Shown one piece after another: positions 6,914 to 14,847 of a stretch of DNA of 17,364 nt (position 1 is the first letter of the stretch; each line of letters begins with the position of its first letter). Source of the DNA: Planctomycetota bacterium (GTDB taxonomy: Bacteria; Planctomycetota; PUPC01; JACPCR01). A program made the position numbers and the translations under genes. Under the pieces are notes generated by a model. The model was not told the DNA's origin. It worked only from the letters and a program-made list of their open reading frames with translations, and searched no databases. The stretch lies in assembly GCA_030740295.1 (NCBI GenBank), contig JASLXP010000310.1:1-17364 (forward strand), read 5' to 3'.

Positions 6914-7993
6914 ATGTCTGTTGAAAACGACGCTCTCGCAAGAATCTTCAAGCCAGCGACACGCTCGTCCGTGGAAGTTGTCCTGGCAGAAAATCGAACC
7001 GGGCGGAAGTATCGGGACGAAGACTTTCCGATGATTCCGGATGAGTTTGAAACCTTCAGGAACGACATCATTCAGAATCTTCAGCGGATACTCGGTCTGG
7101 AATCATGGGCCGTCAGAAACCCGAAAGGCAAAGAGAGCCATCTGAAGGATCGTTTTCGATTCCGGTTGCTTGAGACCATTGAGCGGCACGGCATCGAGAT
7201 GGAAGTAGGAGTGATCGAGATTGCCGAAACAGGAGACGCAGTGCCGTCGGTGATCTGTCTGCCAGAAACTTCGAGAGTGCGGCCGGGCCTGTGCGTGTTC
7301 TCAGGTCATTCAGCGCATGGGCTGCGCGACCTTACTATCGACCTGGAAAGCTACCAGGAAGGCGTAGCCGCGCGGCTCGCACAGTCCGGCTTCGTCAGCA
7401 TCGCGATCGAGAAGATCGATTCAGGTTACCTGGCGAGAGCGTTCGGAGATGGAGTGGATGAACCTGAAATCGGAACGCTGCGACTTGCCTGGGGGCGCCC
7501 CACCCGCTCTCACCAGTTGATGGCCTGCATTGCTGCCGCTGAAATCCTGGCGGGGCATCCCCGCGTCGATGAAACCAGAATCGGAGCAACCGGCGTCTCG
7601 CTCGGTGGATGGCTGAGCATCGAGACCGCGTTGCTTTCAGATCGAATCACCGCCCTTGCTGACTTCGGCAAAAAGACAGTCAACCTGAATCCAGCTTCGA
7701 AGCTCGACGCTTTCGTGGGCATGAAGGACATCTGCCACATCTATCCCGGCATGCTCTCGATCTGCGACCGCAACCTGGTGGCTCTCGCCTGCTGCCCGAT
7801 GCCGATGCTCGCAGGGCACGGAGAAAAAGACGCCACCTCACACGCTGAGAGTCCCGTTCATTTCAGACCCATCTTCGAGGCCCAGTACGAGGCCCTCGGC
7901 CAGGCCGACAGATACGAATACCACGTTCACGGCGGCGGCGACGTGATGCCTGCAGATGCGGTTATCGAGTATTTTCGGCGGATTTGGGGCTGA
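6914..7993 (+). CDS. Alpha/beta-hydrolase, esterase-like
   Basis: This 359-residue protein has no signal peptide. The nucleophile elbow GVSLGG at 227-232 gives Ser229 as the likely catalytic serine. GEKD at 303-306 supplies a candidate Asp306, and VHGGGD places His339 as the likely catalytic histidine. The order Ser, Asp, His fits the alpha/beta-hydrolase fold, and the length with a roughly 110-residue N-terminal extension resembles acetyl-xylan-esterase or dienelactone-hydrolase-like enzymes; the substrate cannot be told. The ATG at 6914 is preferred, with a GAGG about 13 nt upstream. An in-frame GTG at 6839 would add 25 residues that read as non-native and fall inside a hairpin. The gene converges on the oxidoreductase gene with 78 bp between them and no obvious terminator. 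Confidence 0.82.
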   Translation: MSVENDALARIFKPATRSSVEVVLAENRTGRKYRDEDFPMIPDEFETFRNDIIQNLQRILGLESWAVRNPKGKESHLKDRFRFRLLETIERHGIEMEVGVIEIAETGDAVPSVICLPETSRVRPGLCVFSGHSAHGLRDLTIDLESYQEGVAARLAQSGFVSIAIEKIDSGYLARAFGDGVDEPEIGTLRLAWGRPTRSHQLMACIAAAEILAGHPRVDETRIGATGVSLGGWLSIETALLSDRITALADFGKKTVNLNPASKLDAFVGMKDICHIYPGMLSICDRNLVALACCPMPMLAGHGEKDATSHAESPVHFRPIFEAQYEALGQADRYEYHVHGGGDVMPADAVIEYFRRIWG

Positions 7994-8071
7994 CTGATTT
8001 CATCCGCGAGTAACTTCGATCCTGATTCTGTGTTTCCTGATCACGCACCGGTTCGCACAGGTCAAAGGGAC

Positions 8072-9127
8072 TTAAAGCATGCCAGACCCGATATCCACAC
8101 TCCTGCCCTCTTCCGATGATTTCAGACCGGCCAGAAGGACCTCCGTCACGTGCCGAGCTGAATGCGCATTTGAAAGCTCTGGATTCGTGTCCTTCTTAAT
8201 GCAATCGACCCAGAGGGCGTGACCGTGCCCGGTCTGATAGGGCGCCAGATCGACCGGCTCGTGAGTCGGTGGGATGTCCTCCCTGGTATATGAGCCCGGG
8301 GTCCATTTCGAAAGGGCGGCGCCGTCTTCCCCGGGGGTGGTCAGCTTGCCGGCGGTTCCATGGATGCGCATCTGTCCCGTGCGAGCGGGATCGCACCAGC
8401 TTGTCTCGGCGGTACCGAGCGCGCCGTTTTCGAATTCCAGAATGAGGGTGGCCACGTCTTCGAGCTCGGTGGGCTTCGCGATTGTCTTCACGCGGCCGAT
8501 GACATTCTTCACCGTCCCCATCATCGCCACCAGGCACGAGACCGCGTAAACACCCATATCGAAAAGCGCTCCGACCGATGCCTGCTTCGCATCGAAAAAC
8601 CACAGCTCATCACTTTTTTCTTCGAAGGCATCCAAAACCTCAGCGTAGTAGACCTCGGGTCCACCGTGGCTCGTACGCGCGTATGCTCCGGAAACCTGGC
8701 CGATGTCGCCTCTGGCAGACAGATCCCGCATCGCATAAATCGCCGGCGCGAAATGAGGGAGACAGAAAACGATTGAGGCCGATTTTTCCGCTGCATCCAC
8801 GAATGCATTGGCTTCGTCCATATCTCCGCAAAGCGGTTTCTGCATCATGAGGTGTTTACCGGCCTCCATGGCCTTGATGCCGGGCCCGACGTGAAGCGGG
8901 TGCGGTGTGGCAACGACGATGCCATCAAGCGAATCATCCGCCAGCACTTCCTCGTAGTTTTGCGTCCAGCGCGGAATATCGAAACGATCACACAGAATCT
9001 TGAGCCGGTGCTCTTTGCGGCCGGAGACGACAGCGACCTTGACTTCGTCGATGTCCATAAGCTGTGGAAGATGGAGTTTGTTTGCGATGCCGCCTGCGCC
9101 GATGATGCCTATATTCAGTTTGCTCAT
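8072..9127 (-). CDS. Gfo/Idh/MocA-family oxidoreductase
   Basis: This 351-residue protein opens with a Rossmann dinucleotide-binding motif, GIIGAGGIA at 7-15. TPHPLH at 74-79 corresponds to the family's TPN..H segment. QKPL at 96-99 keeps the conserved Lys97 of the usual EKP motif but has Gln in place of Glu. GALFDMGVY at 186-194 is the family's second conserved segment, with Asp190 and Tyr194 where many members have His. Such enzymes use NAD(P) to oxidise or reduce sugars, inositols or related cyclic alcohols; the substrate here is unknown. The length is normal. It starts at ATG with little Shine-Dalgarno, and a fair promoter lies upstream. It is divergent from the glycosyltransferase gene. 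Confidence 0.93.
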   Translation of the reverse strand: MSKLNIGIIGAGGIANKLHLPQLMDIDEVKVAVVSGRKEHRLKILCDRFDIPRWTQNYEEVLADDSLDGIVVATPHPLHVGPGIKAMEAGKHLMMQKPLCGDMDEANAFVDAAEKSASIVFCLPHFAPAIYAMRDLSARGDIGQVSGAYARTSHGGPEVYYAEVLDAFEEKSDELWFFDAKQASVGALFDMGVYAVSCLVAMMGTVKNVIGRVKTIAKPTELEDVATLILEFENGALGTAETSWCDPARTGQMRIHGTAGKLTTPGEDGAALSKWTPGSYTREDIPPTHEPVDLAPYQTGHGHALWVDCIKKDTNPELSNAHSARHVTEVLLAGLKSSEEGRSVDIGSGML

Positions 9128-9189
9128 GGTTGATTGATTGAGAAGAAAATCGAGATGAAATAGCCGAGATGCTGATCCGCGAGTGCGCT

Positions 9190-9218
9190 AATATCCGAAA
9201 TGGAATCCCCGCCATCAA
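9190..9218 (-). promoter_or_regulatory. Candidate sigma70-type promoter for the oxidoreductase
   Basis: On the minus strand TTGATG (9213-9218) and GATATT (9190-9195) are separated by 17 bp, each matching four of six consensus bases. The predicted start point would be near 9183, about 55 nt before the ATG. It is based on consensus only. Confidence 0.4.
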
Positions 9219-9230
9219 CTGCCTTGTTTT

Positions 9231-11153
9231 ATGCTGAAACCGATCGAATACAGCAAGAACCACTGCTGGCCGTCTGTTGCTGTGGGGACACTGTTCATCA
9301 CGCTCGCCGGCGCGATTTCACTGGCCAGAATCGGCCCGACCGAGTTCGTGATTGATTTCTCTGATCCTCACGCTGTGTTGCCTGGCGATAGTTTTACGAA
9401 GTTCGTGGGCTGGGAAAGTACCAGCGGAGGATTGGGTTTCGGGACGGCGCCGGATTCCCTCATCACATTCCCAGTCCAGATATCGAGGTTCAGAGAATTC
9501 CTTTTCGACCTGGAAGTGACGGAAGCCGGCAAGGGCAAACTGAAGGCCGGCCTCATGCTGCTGCCGGCCAGCGATCCAGGTCGCATCAAGATTCCGGCTC
9601 AACGTATTAATACCCCGCGCTGGAAATTCAGCTTCGGGTGGCCTCACAAAGAATTTGATGCCTCTTCTCTCGTCAACGATGGGCCCGTCAATCTGCTTCA
9701 GGTCTGTCCGGAGGGCGGGCAATGTCTCATGGCTGTCAGGAAGAATGGCGATGCCGATGGTGCCGTCCTCAAGGGCATCCGCATTGGAAGCGCCCCAAAC
9801 AGGTTCGCCTGGCTGCTCTTGCCGCCGTTTGCGGTGTTGTGCCTCGTGAGTGTCTGGCAGGTTGCGGTTGCATTCCCCCGCTACAAGCCCCCACATGCGA
9901 CCGCAGTAGTTGCGGCATTGCTGGTAATGATAGCCTGGGCCGTTCCGATCGGGCTGCTGGAGTTTGCAGTGGTGATAGGGCTTCTGCTGGCCCTTGCAGC
10001 GTTGATTCCCTGTCTTTTCAATTCCGGTCAACGGCAGAATTCGACGTGGATTCTCCTTGCACTGATCGCCTTTCTTGGCGCATGCTATCGCTGGGATTTC
10101 CTCAATCAGATGCGCTTCGAGCCTCCGGCCCCTGACGCACTGAGGTACAGGGAGATCGCCAGCGAGATGAGGCTGGTCTATGACGGCCAGGAGCGGGAGC
10201 CGCTCTTCATTCTGGCTTCAAAGCTGAGCATCATCCTGTTCGGGAATTCAGATTCTTCGCTGCGGGTGCTGACATACATCCTCTCCGTCGTTCTGATCCC
10301 TGCGCTATATCTGACGGGGCGGCAACTGTGGGGTGTTCTGCCAGGGATGACCGCGGCCATCCTGATCGCAGGGAGCGGCGAATGGGCATGGAGCGGGGCC
10401 AGGGGAATGCGTCTCGAATTGTTCACGATAACCCTCCTGCCGATGACCTGGGCAGCGTTCACGACAAAGCCGCCGGAGAAGGGAAGGCATGTTCTGTGGC
10501 TCGGACTGTCTGCGGCCGCGGCGACCATGGCCCGATTGACCTCACTCTGGTTTTGCCTGGCGGCAGGTGCGTTCGCGCTCTGGAGACGGGGTTGGGACAG
10601 ACGATCTTTCCTGAAGTTCACGGTTCTCGCTGCCGGGCCCATCCTCCCTTATCTGGTCTATTGCGGCTTCAAATTCGGTGACCCCATGTATGCAGTGAAC
10701 CGGCACATCAAGTTTTATCGAAACTACGAATTAGTAAACATAGAAGGCGGCATAACAGAAGAGCAGATGAACCGAGACGCGTACGGTGGGCCCGATGTTT
10801 CATCATTCGAATTCTTTTTCAGACAGCTTTCGCCGGCTGAACTGACTGAACGAACTGTTCGGGCCTTCACCACGATCTTCGTGGGTGAACACTGCTGGAC
10901 AAGGCTTGCAGGAAAGAGCCACGTTCTGTACTGGCTGATCATCGCCTCGTACTTTGTGGTGGCAGCGTCCCCATACAGACTAATGTGGATCTGGGTGGCT
11001 TTACTCATCGGCCCCATCGCATGGCTCTACAGCGGCACGACCGGCCCGGAGGCCAGGATCGTGATGCATACGGCCGCCCTGGTTTATCTATTTGTGGGAT
11101 ACTCTTTGCAGAATGTGGTGGACAGGCTTTCCAGGCCTGACAGCAGTGAGTGA
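9231..11153 (+). CDS. GT-C family membrane glycosyltransferase (GT39/ArnT-like)
   Basis: This 640-residue multi-pass membrane protein begins with one membrane segment (about 14-32). A region of roughly 150 residues (35-185) lacks membrane segments and has a strand-rich look. Many more membrane segments then follow. The sequence around PPAPDALRYREIASEM, with Asp302, followed by REPLF near 321-325, matches the acidic loop and downstream motif of GT-C enzymes that use lipid-linked sugar donors (GT39/PMT and ArnT-like). Known relatives add sugars to proteins or lipid A in the periplasm; the acceptor is unknown here. The extra N-terminal domain could bind sugar or acceptor, but that is inference. 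No Shine-Dalgarno is visible. The gene has no operon partner on its strand. Confidence 0.8.
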   Translation: MLKPIEYSKNHCWPSVAVGTLFITLAGAISLARIGPTEFVIDFSDPHAVLPGDSFTKFVGWESTSGGLGFGTAPDSLITFPVQISRFREFLFDLEVTEAGKGKLKAGLMLLPASDPGRIKIPAQRINTPRWKFSFGWPHKEFDASSLVNDGPVNLLQVCPEGGQCLMAVRKNGDADGAVLKGIRIGSAPNRFAWLLLPPFAVLCLVSVWQVAVAFPRYKPPHATAVVAALLVMIAWAVPIGLLEFAVVIGLLLALAALIPCLFNSGQRQNSTWILLALIAFLGACYRWDFLNQMRFEPPAPDALRYREIASEMRLVYDGQEREPLFILASKLSIILFGNSDSSLRVLTYILSVVLIPALYLTGRQLWGVLPGMTAAILIAGSGEWAWSGARGMRLELFTITLLPMTWAAFTTKPPEKGRHVLWLGLSAAAATMARLTSLWFCLAAGAFALWRRGWDRRSFLKFTVLAAGPILPYLVYCGFKFGDPMYAVNRHIKFYRNYELVNIEGGITEEQMNRDAYGGPDVSSFEFFFRQLSPAELTERTVRAFTTIFVGEHCWTRLAGKSHVLYWLIIASYFVVAASPYRLMWIWVALLIGPIAWLYSGTTGPEARIVMHTAALVYLFVGYSLQNVVDRLSRPDSSE

Positions 11154-11177
11154 TTTAGCTATGAGCTATCGCGCAAT

Positions 11178-11203
11178 CCAGTCAGTTCATCCTATGAGAC
11201 TGG
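11178..11203 (+). terminator. Possible terminator hairpin after the glycosyltransferase
   Basis: CCAGTC (11178-11183) pairs with GACTGG (11198-11203), and an inner TCAT/ATGA pair extends the stem past a bulge. No T-run follows. It lies 25 bp after the stop codon, between convergent genes. Confidence 0.25.
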
Positions 11204-11290
11204 TTCAGCTTCGAAGACCCGGCTTCATTTAGCCGTTACTCCAAATCCGGGCCTACAGTCATCGCGCGGAATGCGCACAGGCCGGCCATC

Positions 11291-11752
11291 TCATTTTCCG
11301 CCGCTTTGGGCTAACAGCTCTGCTACTTCATTTCTTTTGTATTTGTTCGCCCAGTAAAGAGGAGTGAGGCCGTCGTTGTCCTTGGCATTCACATCGATCT
11401 CTTCCCCGAGTAAGAGTTCAGCAACATCTGTGCGACCGTACATGGCTGCGTAATGCAGCGGCGTTCTGCCGTTCTCATTTTTCGCTTTCGGATTCGCACC
11501 GCGTTCGAGCAAGGTCTCGGCTACGTATTTGTGGCCCTTGTATGCGGCTTTATGTAGTTCCGTGTCTCCTTTGGAGTCCGCGAAATTAACGTCGCCTCCG
11601 CCATCGAGGAATGATCGGATCTTTTCCAGGTAGCTCTTCTCAGCTTTGGTGGTGTATATCTTTTCCGGCGTTTGCGGGCCCTGGCAGCCGGTGAGGATCA
11701 AAGGGCAGATGACGGATAGATAGACGATGATTTTATCTGATGGGGATTTCAT
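11291..11752 (-). CDS. Ankyrin-repeat lipoprotein
   Basis: This 153-residue protein has a hydrophobic N-terminus ending in LTGC, a lipobox with Cys23 as the lipidation site, so it is probably anchored on the periplasmic face of a membrane. Three ankyrin repeats follow at about 59-91, 92-124 and 125-150, with the usual GxTPLH and LLxxGA-like signatures (the first has TELH, the third TPLY and a shortened end). A partial repeat precedes them (DGGGDVNF near 50-57). Ankyrin repeats mediate protein contacts, so a binding role is likely. The ATG at 11752 is chosen for the signal sequence; a longer frame from a TTG at 11866 would overlap the upstream gene and read as nonsense. It is 97 bp downstream of the membrane protein gene, probably in the same operon. 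Confidence 0.85.
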   Translation of the reverse strand: MKSPSDKIIVYLSVICPLILTGCQGPQTPEKIYTTKAEKSYLEKIRSFLDGGGDVNFADSKGDTELHKAAYKGHKYVAETLLERGANPKAKNENGRTPLHYAAMYGRTDVAELLLGEEIDVNAKDNDGLTPLYWANKYKRNEVAELLAQSGGK

Positions 11753-11849
11753 GATTGGATGAACTGAGGCCTGGGGCTGTGGGTCTATGTTCCTAACCCG
11801 CCAGAAAAGCCAATTGCTGCGAAACCGTGTAAGCCAGGACCAGTAGTGA

Positions 11850-13388
11850 CTACGAACCAGTATCAATCCGGCGCAATGCGGCCTGCGCGGCCGAGACCAC
11901 TTTGGGGCTGGCGTCGCCGAGGATTCCTTTCAGTGATTTGCGCGCCTGTTCAACTACCAGGTCATTCATGAGCGATCCTGACTTTTTATCCATGCCCTCC
12001 GCGGTTTTTCGGGCGGCTAATCCAACGCGGCCGAGGGAATCTGCACAGGAGATCCGGGCGACACGGAGCAGGCGTTCCAGCTCTTTCTTTCGCTCTTCCT
12101 TGGTTTTCGTGCGAGTCTTCACCGCCATGACCGAGGGTACCTGCTCGCGGTAGAGTGTCTTTCGAAGCAGAACAATCACGTCCTGGACTCGTGTGTTGGC
12201 GACCTTTACGAGCTCGTCCAACTGCGCGTCCTCCACGGTGGAATCCGGGTTCGCCAGGCTGAAGGCAGTTAATTGGCTGGCCAGCCTTTTCAGCCGTACT
12301 TGCGTCAGCGTGATGAGGGAATCAGAAACCTGTTCCGATATCTCAGGATTCAGATCGCTGAACAGGCTGACCATCTCCGTGATTAGAGTGCGGGGGACAT
12401 CGCTGTCAGCTTCGACCAGGTTGTTGAAAGATATTGTCAGTGTTTCAGCAAAACGAGCTCGTTGGAGCTGGTATTCCTTTTTCAGCGCGAGGCTCTGTTC
12501 CAGGAGCTGTTCCTCTTCAGAAATGAGGGGAGTCCAGCCGTATAGGGCGTAGTTTTTCGCGGCTTTGATGACGGTTGCCTTCCAGGGCTTCTCGGGCAGG
12601 TATCCTGTGAGGAACTCGACCGTCTTTGTCGCCAGCCATTTCTTTTCTTCCGGCAGCAGATCCTGTCCCTTGGAACGGATGTTTGTCACTGTGAGATCAA
12701 TGAACTGTTCCTTTTCACTCTCATCGCCTGCCTGGTTATTGATGCGAAGAAATGAATCAACAAAATCGACAATCCGGTTCTCTCTTTCCTTGCTCAGATC
12801 GGACCAGCGGTTTTGGACAAAATAAACGACTTGCGGGGTCAGCTCAGGTTTGAACTGGGTGGTGGATTGCCGGGCGCTTTCGATCAGGGCATCCTGCTCT
12901 TCCGACGTCATCACGAGCTGTGAAGTGCGCTGGTAACTTTTCAGTCGCGTTCGCAGTTTGTCTGTCAGCCAGGATGTGTCGATCTCGGGCAGATTGCCAT
13001 CGAGCAACTTTTCCAGGGTCGTGACCTCGTTGCTCAACACGGCGAACACACTTCCTGGATCGAGCTTTCGAGGTGATCGTCCGATGGCTTTTTCCAGAAC
13101 GGAAGCTAACCGCACTTTCACGGATCGCACCGGTTCCTGCTGGAGCTCCTGTACGATATAGAGAGGCGCGTTATCAACGTCCACGAGAATATTCGCCCGG
13201 GCCTGGTCGGAGGCTTCTTTCCTCAGGGATTCGATGCCTTCGAATATCCCATGCTGAATGGTCATCTCACGAAAAATCCATCCGAACGCGCCGACACACC
13301 ACGCAATGAGGAGCAAGTATGCGGTGACAAGAAGCGGGTGCATTCGCTTCTTTGCAGCATCTTCCAGTTTGGATCTTTCTTCTGGCAT
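11850..13388 (-). CDS. Single-pass membrane protein of unknown function
   Basis: This 512-residue protein has one clear membrane segment at about residues 18-40 after a short charged cytoplasmic tail. The rest (about 470 residues) is very helix-rich and highly charged, with coiled-coil potential around 290-320 and 415-440. The C-terminal stretch ILGDASPKVVSAAQAALRRI resembles a HEAT-type repeat. I do not recognise the family. With one N-terminal anchor the bulk probably faces the periplasm, although topology is uncertain. Its ATG shares its A with the stop codon of the dUTPase gene (TGATG), a classic sign of translational coupling. The ankyrin lipoprotein follows, so the three genes may act together. 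Confidence 0.8.
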   Translation of the reverse strand: MPEERSKLEDAAKKRMHPLLVTAYLLLIAWCVGAFGWIFREMTIQHGIFEGIESLRKEASDQARANILVDVDNAPLYIVQELQQEPVRSVKVRLASVLEKAIGRSPRKLDPGSVFAVLSNEVTTLEKLLDGNLPEIDTSWLTDKLRTRLKSYQRTSQLVMTSEEQDALIESARQSTTQFKPELTPQVVYFVQNRWSDLSKERENRIVDFVDSFLRINNQAGDESEKEQFIDLTVTNIRSKGQDLLPEEKKWLATKTVEFLTGYLPEKPWKATVIKAAKNYALYGWTPLISEEEQLLEQSLALKKEYQLQRARFAETLTISFNNLVEADSDVPRTLITEMVSLFSDLNPEISEQVSDSLITLTQVRLKRLASQLTAFSLANPDSTVEDAQLDELVKVANTRVQDVIVLLRKTLYREQVPSVMAVKTRTKTKEERKKELERLLRVARISCADSLGRVGLAARKTAEGMDKKSGSLMNDLVVEQARKSLKGILGDASPKVVSAAQAALRRIDTGS

Positions 13389-13789
13389 CAGGTTTCGTGC
13401 AGTGCCTCGTTATCTTCTTTGCCGTCGATGACCTTTTCGTACGTGCCTTCTCTGTAACCTTCGTCCTGCCTTTTCCAGTTCAACGCGTTCTTCTTCTTAT
13501 ACAACGCGATGATATCTTCTGATGCAAGGCCGGCGACCTGGCATTTGGACATCCAGAAGTGCAGCTCATCAATGAGCTCGATGTGAACATTTTTCCAGTC
13601 ATTCTCGCCGTGCTTCCACCATTTCCAGTCGAGGGAATCGACAAGCTCAGCCTGCTCCTGCTGCTGGGCCAGGTTGTAATTCAACATCCATTGAAGGCGT
13701 TCCTCCTCCGTCATGGAATCATCGACCGGCTTGCCGACTGTGCGGGTATTAAGGCTTCGCTGCATCTCATAGATATCATGAAACGACAT
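13388..13789 (-). CDS. Dimeric-type (all-alpha) dUTPase-like NTP pyrophosphatase
   Basis: This 133-residue protein carries the signature of the dimeric dUTPase family (PF08761-like, MazG-related fold), which splits dUTP to dUMP and pyrophosphate. Visible are EXXE (EQAE, 45-48) followed by DSLDWKWWK (51-59), EXXD (ELID, 71-74) followed by HF, and a downstream block KNALNWKRQDEGY (100-112); the two acidic motifs would bind magnesium. It is shorter than many members. The family is common in phages, trypanosomatids and some bacteria, and related proteins act on other nucleotides, so the substrate is inferred. The Shine-Dalgarno is weak (GGAG 11 nt upstream). It heads the operon and is translationally coupled to the next gene. 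No phage genes are nearby. Confidence 0.82.
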   Translation of the reverse strand: MSFHDIYEMQRSLNTRTVGKPVDDSMTEEERLQWMLNYNLAQQQEQAELVDSLDWKWWKHGENDWKNVHIELIDELHFWMSKCQVAGLASEDIIALYKKKNALNWKRQDEGYREGTYEKVIDGKEDNEALHET

Positions 13790-13823
13790 GGTGTGCTTTG
13801 CTCCGGGCTCTCATCTTAGTGGG

Positions 13824-13845
13824 TTCAGGAATCGGGATTCCTGAA
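13824..13845. promoter_or_regulatory. Perfect 22-bp inverted repeat, candidate operator
   Basis: Arms TTCAGGAATC (13824-13833) and GATTCCTGAA (13836-13845) are perfectly complementary and separated by GG. It lies just downstream of the predicted transcription start of the dUTPase operon, 35 bp before its ATG. It could be a repressor operator or a 5' mRNA stem-loop. No T-run follows on either strand. Confidence 0.7.
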
Positions 13846-13856
13846 AGCAGAGCTTG

Positions 13857-13884
13857 AATCTAACCCAGCCGGTCCGGTAGTCAA
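13857..13884 (-). promoter_or_regulatory. Sigma70-type promoter of the dUTPase operon
   Basis: On the minus strand TTGACT (13879-13884, five of six matches) and TAGATT (13857-13862, four of six) are separated by 16 bp. The predicted start point is near 13850, so the inverted repeat at 13824-13845 would occupy the first bases of the transcript. Confidence 0.55.
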
Positions 13885-13960
13885 CGGGAAGGAGAAGAAG
13901 TCCCTCATGGCGGTTTTACCTGAAATTGCTAGAAGTTAGCCCGCGCAGACGGTTCATGGC

Positions 13961-13983
13961 AAAAAACCGGCGCTTCATGCCGG
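13961..13983 (-). terminator. Intrinsic terminator-like hairpin on the minus strand
   Basis: On the minus strand CCGGC (13979-13983) and GCCGG (13967-13971) form a stem with a 7-nt loop, followed directly by six T residues (complement of 13961-13966). It lies between the divergent hemX and dUTPase genes, upstream of the dUTPase promoter, so it would stop antisense transcription entering from the hemX side. Confidence 0.6.
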
Positions 13984-14016
13984 CCTAACGAGTCTTTTTA
14001 AAAACAGATCGCTCAG

Positions 14017-14847
14017 ATGTTTGCTCTGGCAACTCTTCTTTATCTCATCGGAGGCGTCATCGCGCTCCGGGATTTGATGGGGGAAAAGCAGGCCAAGAAT
14101 CCGGCGCCTGCGGCATGCGCGTTGGGCGGCTTCGTGCTGCATTCACTTTCGCTGGGCTGGGAGTGGGTTGGCCAATCACAAATTCAGATCTCAGGGCCTT
14201 CGCAGATATTGTCTTTCATGGCGTGGTGCGCAGTGCTCCTGTTCCTGATCGGCTATCACCTGTTCAAGAAGCCCGCCGCTCTGACCTCCTTCTTCATGCC
14301 GGTGGTCGTAGTGCTTGCGGTTGTCGCTGAGGCCATTCATGTGGTGCCGCCGCAACCGGATGCCGACCGTTCGGGCTGGTGGATGGTGCACGGGGTCATG
14401 ATGCTGCTCGGCTACGGTGCATTCGCCGTCGCATGTGTTACCGGCGTGATGTACCTGGTCCAGGAGCACCATCTCAAAGCCAAAATCACGGGCAAGCTCT
14501 TTCAACGGCTGCCCTCGCTGGCGGCGCTGGAACGGATGAATGTGTTGGCGATTGGATTCGGATTCACCCTTTACACGGTTTCTTTGATCGCGGCTGCCGT
14601 CGGCCTCGGAGCGAAGAGCTCCTCGCCTGTCGAGTGGGTGAGCACGCCGCTTGGCGTTGTCACCGTGTTGACGTGGATTCTGTATCTCATCGCGGTGAAT
14701 GTGCGTTTCCTTGCCGCGCTCCGCGGGAAGAAAATCGCCTTCATTACGATCATGGGTTTCGTGCTGGTGCTGTTCACTCTGGGCATCATCTTCAGCGTGG
14801 ATAACGTGCACGCCATGGGCGTCGTAGCGGGAGGGCCGCAGCCGTGA
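14017..14847 (+). CDS. hemX: HemX / CcsA-like integral membrane protein
   Basis: This 276-residue protein has about eight membrane segments (roughly 1-20, 33-50, 64-82, 91-110, 124-149, 177-198, 211-235, 240-262). WWMVHGVMMLLGYGAF at 121-136 has the conserved His125 of the CcsA/HemX group (cytochrome c assembly family, PF01578). LPSLAALERMN at 165-175 followed by GFGFTLYTVSL is the other typical block. Known HemX proteins sit next to hemA and are reported to lower HemA levels in Bacillus, whereas CcsA/CcmC relatives carry haem for cytochrome c assembly. The hemA gene that follows overlaps by 4 bp, which favours the HemX naming. No clear Shine-Dalgarno precedes the ATG. Confidence 0.85.
   Translation: MFALATLLYLIGGVIALRDLMGEKQAKNPAPAACALGGFVLHSLSLGWEWVGQSQIQISGPSQILSFMAWCAVLLFLIGYHLFKKPAALTSFFMPVVVVLAVVAEAIHVVPPQPDADRSGWWMVHGVMMLLGYGAFAVACVTGVMYLVQEHHLKAKITGKLFQRLPSLAALERMNVLAIGFGFTLYTVSLIAAAVGLGAKSSSPVEWVSTPLGVVTVLTWILYLIAVNVRFLAALRGKKIAFITIMGFVLVLFTLGIIFSVDNVHAMGVVAGGPQP

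Noticed and set aside
11753..11866. N-terminal extension of the ankyrin lipoprotein from a TTG at 11866
   Set aside because: It overlaps the upstream stop codon and encodes a Trp/Arg-rich leader that would bury the lipoprotein signal.
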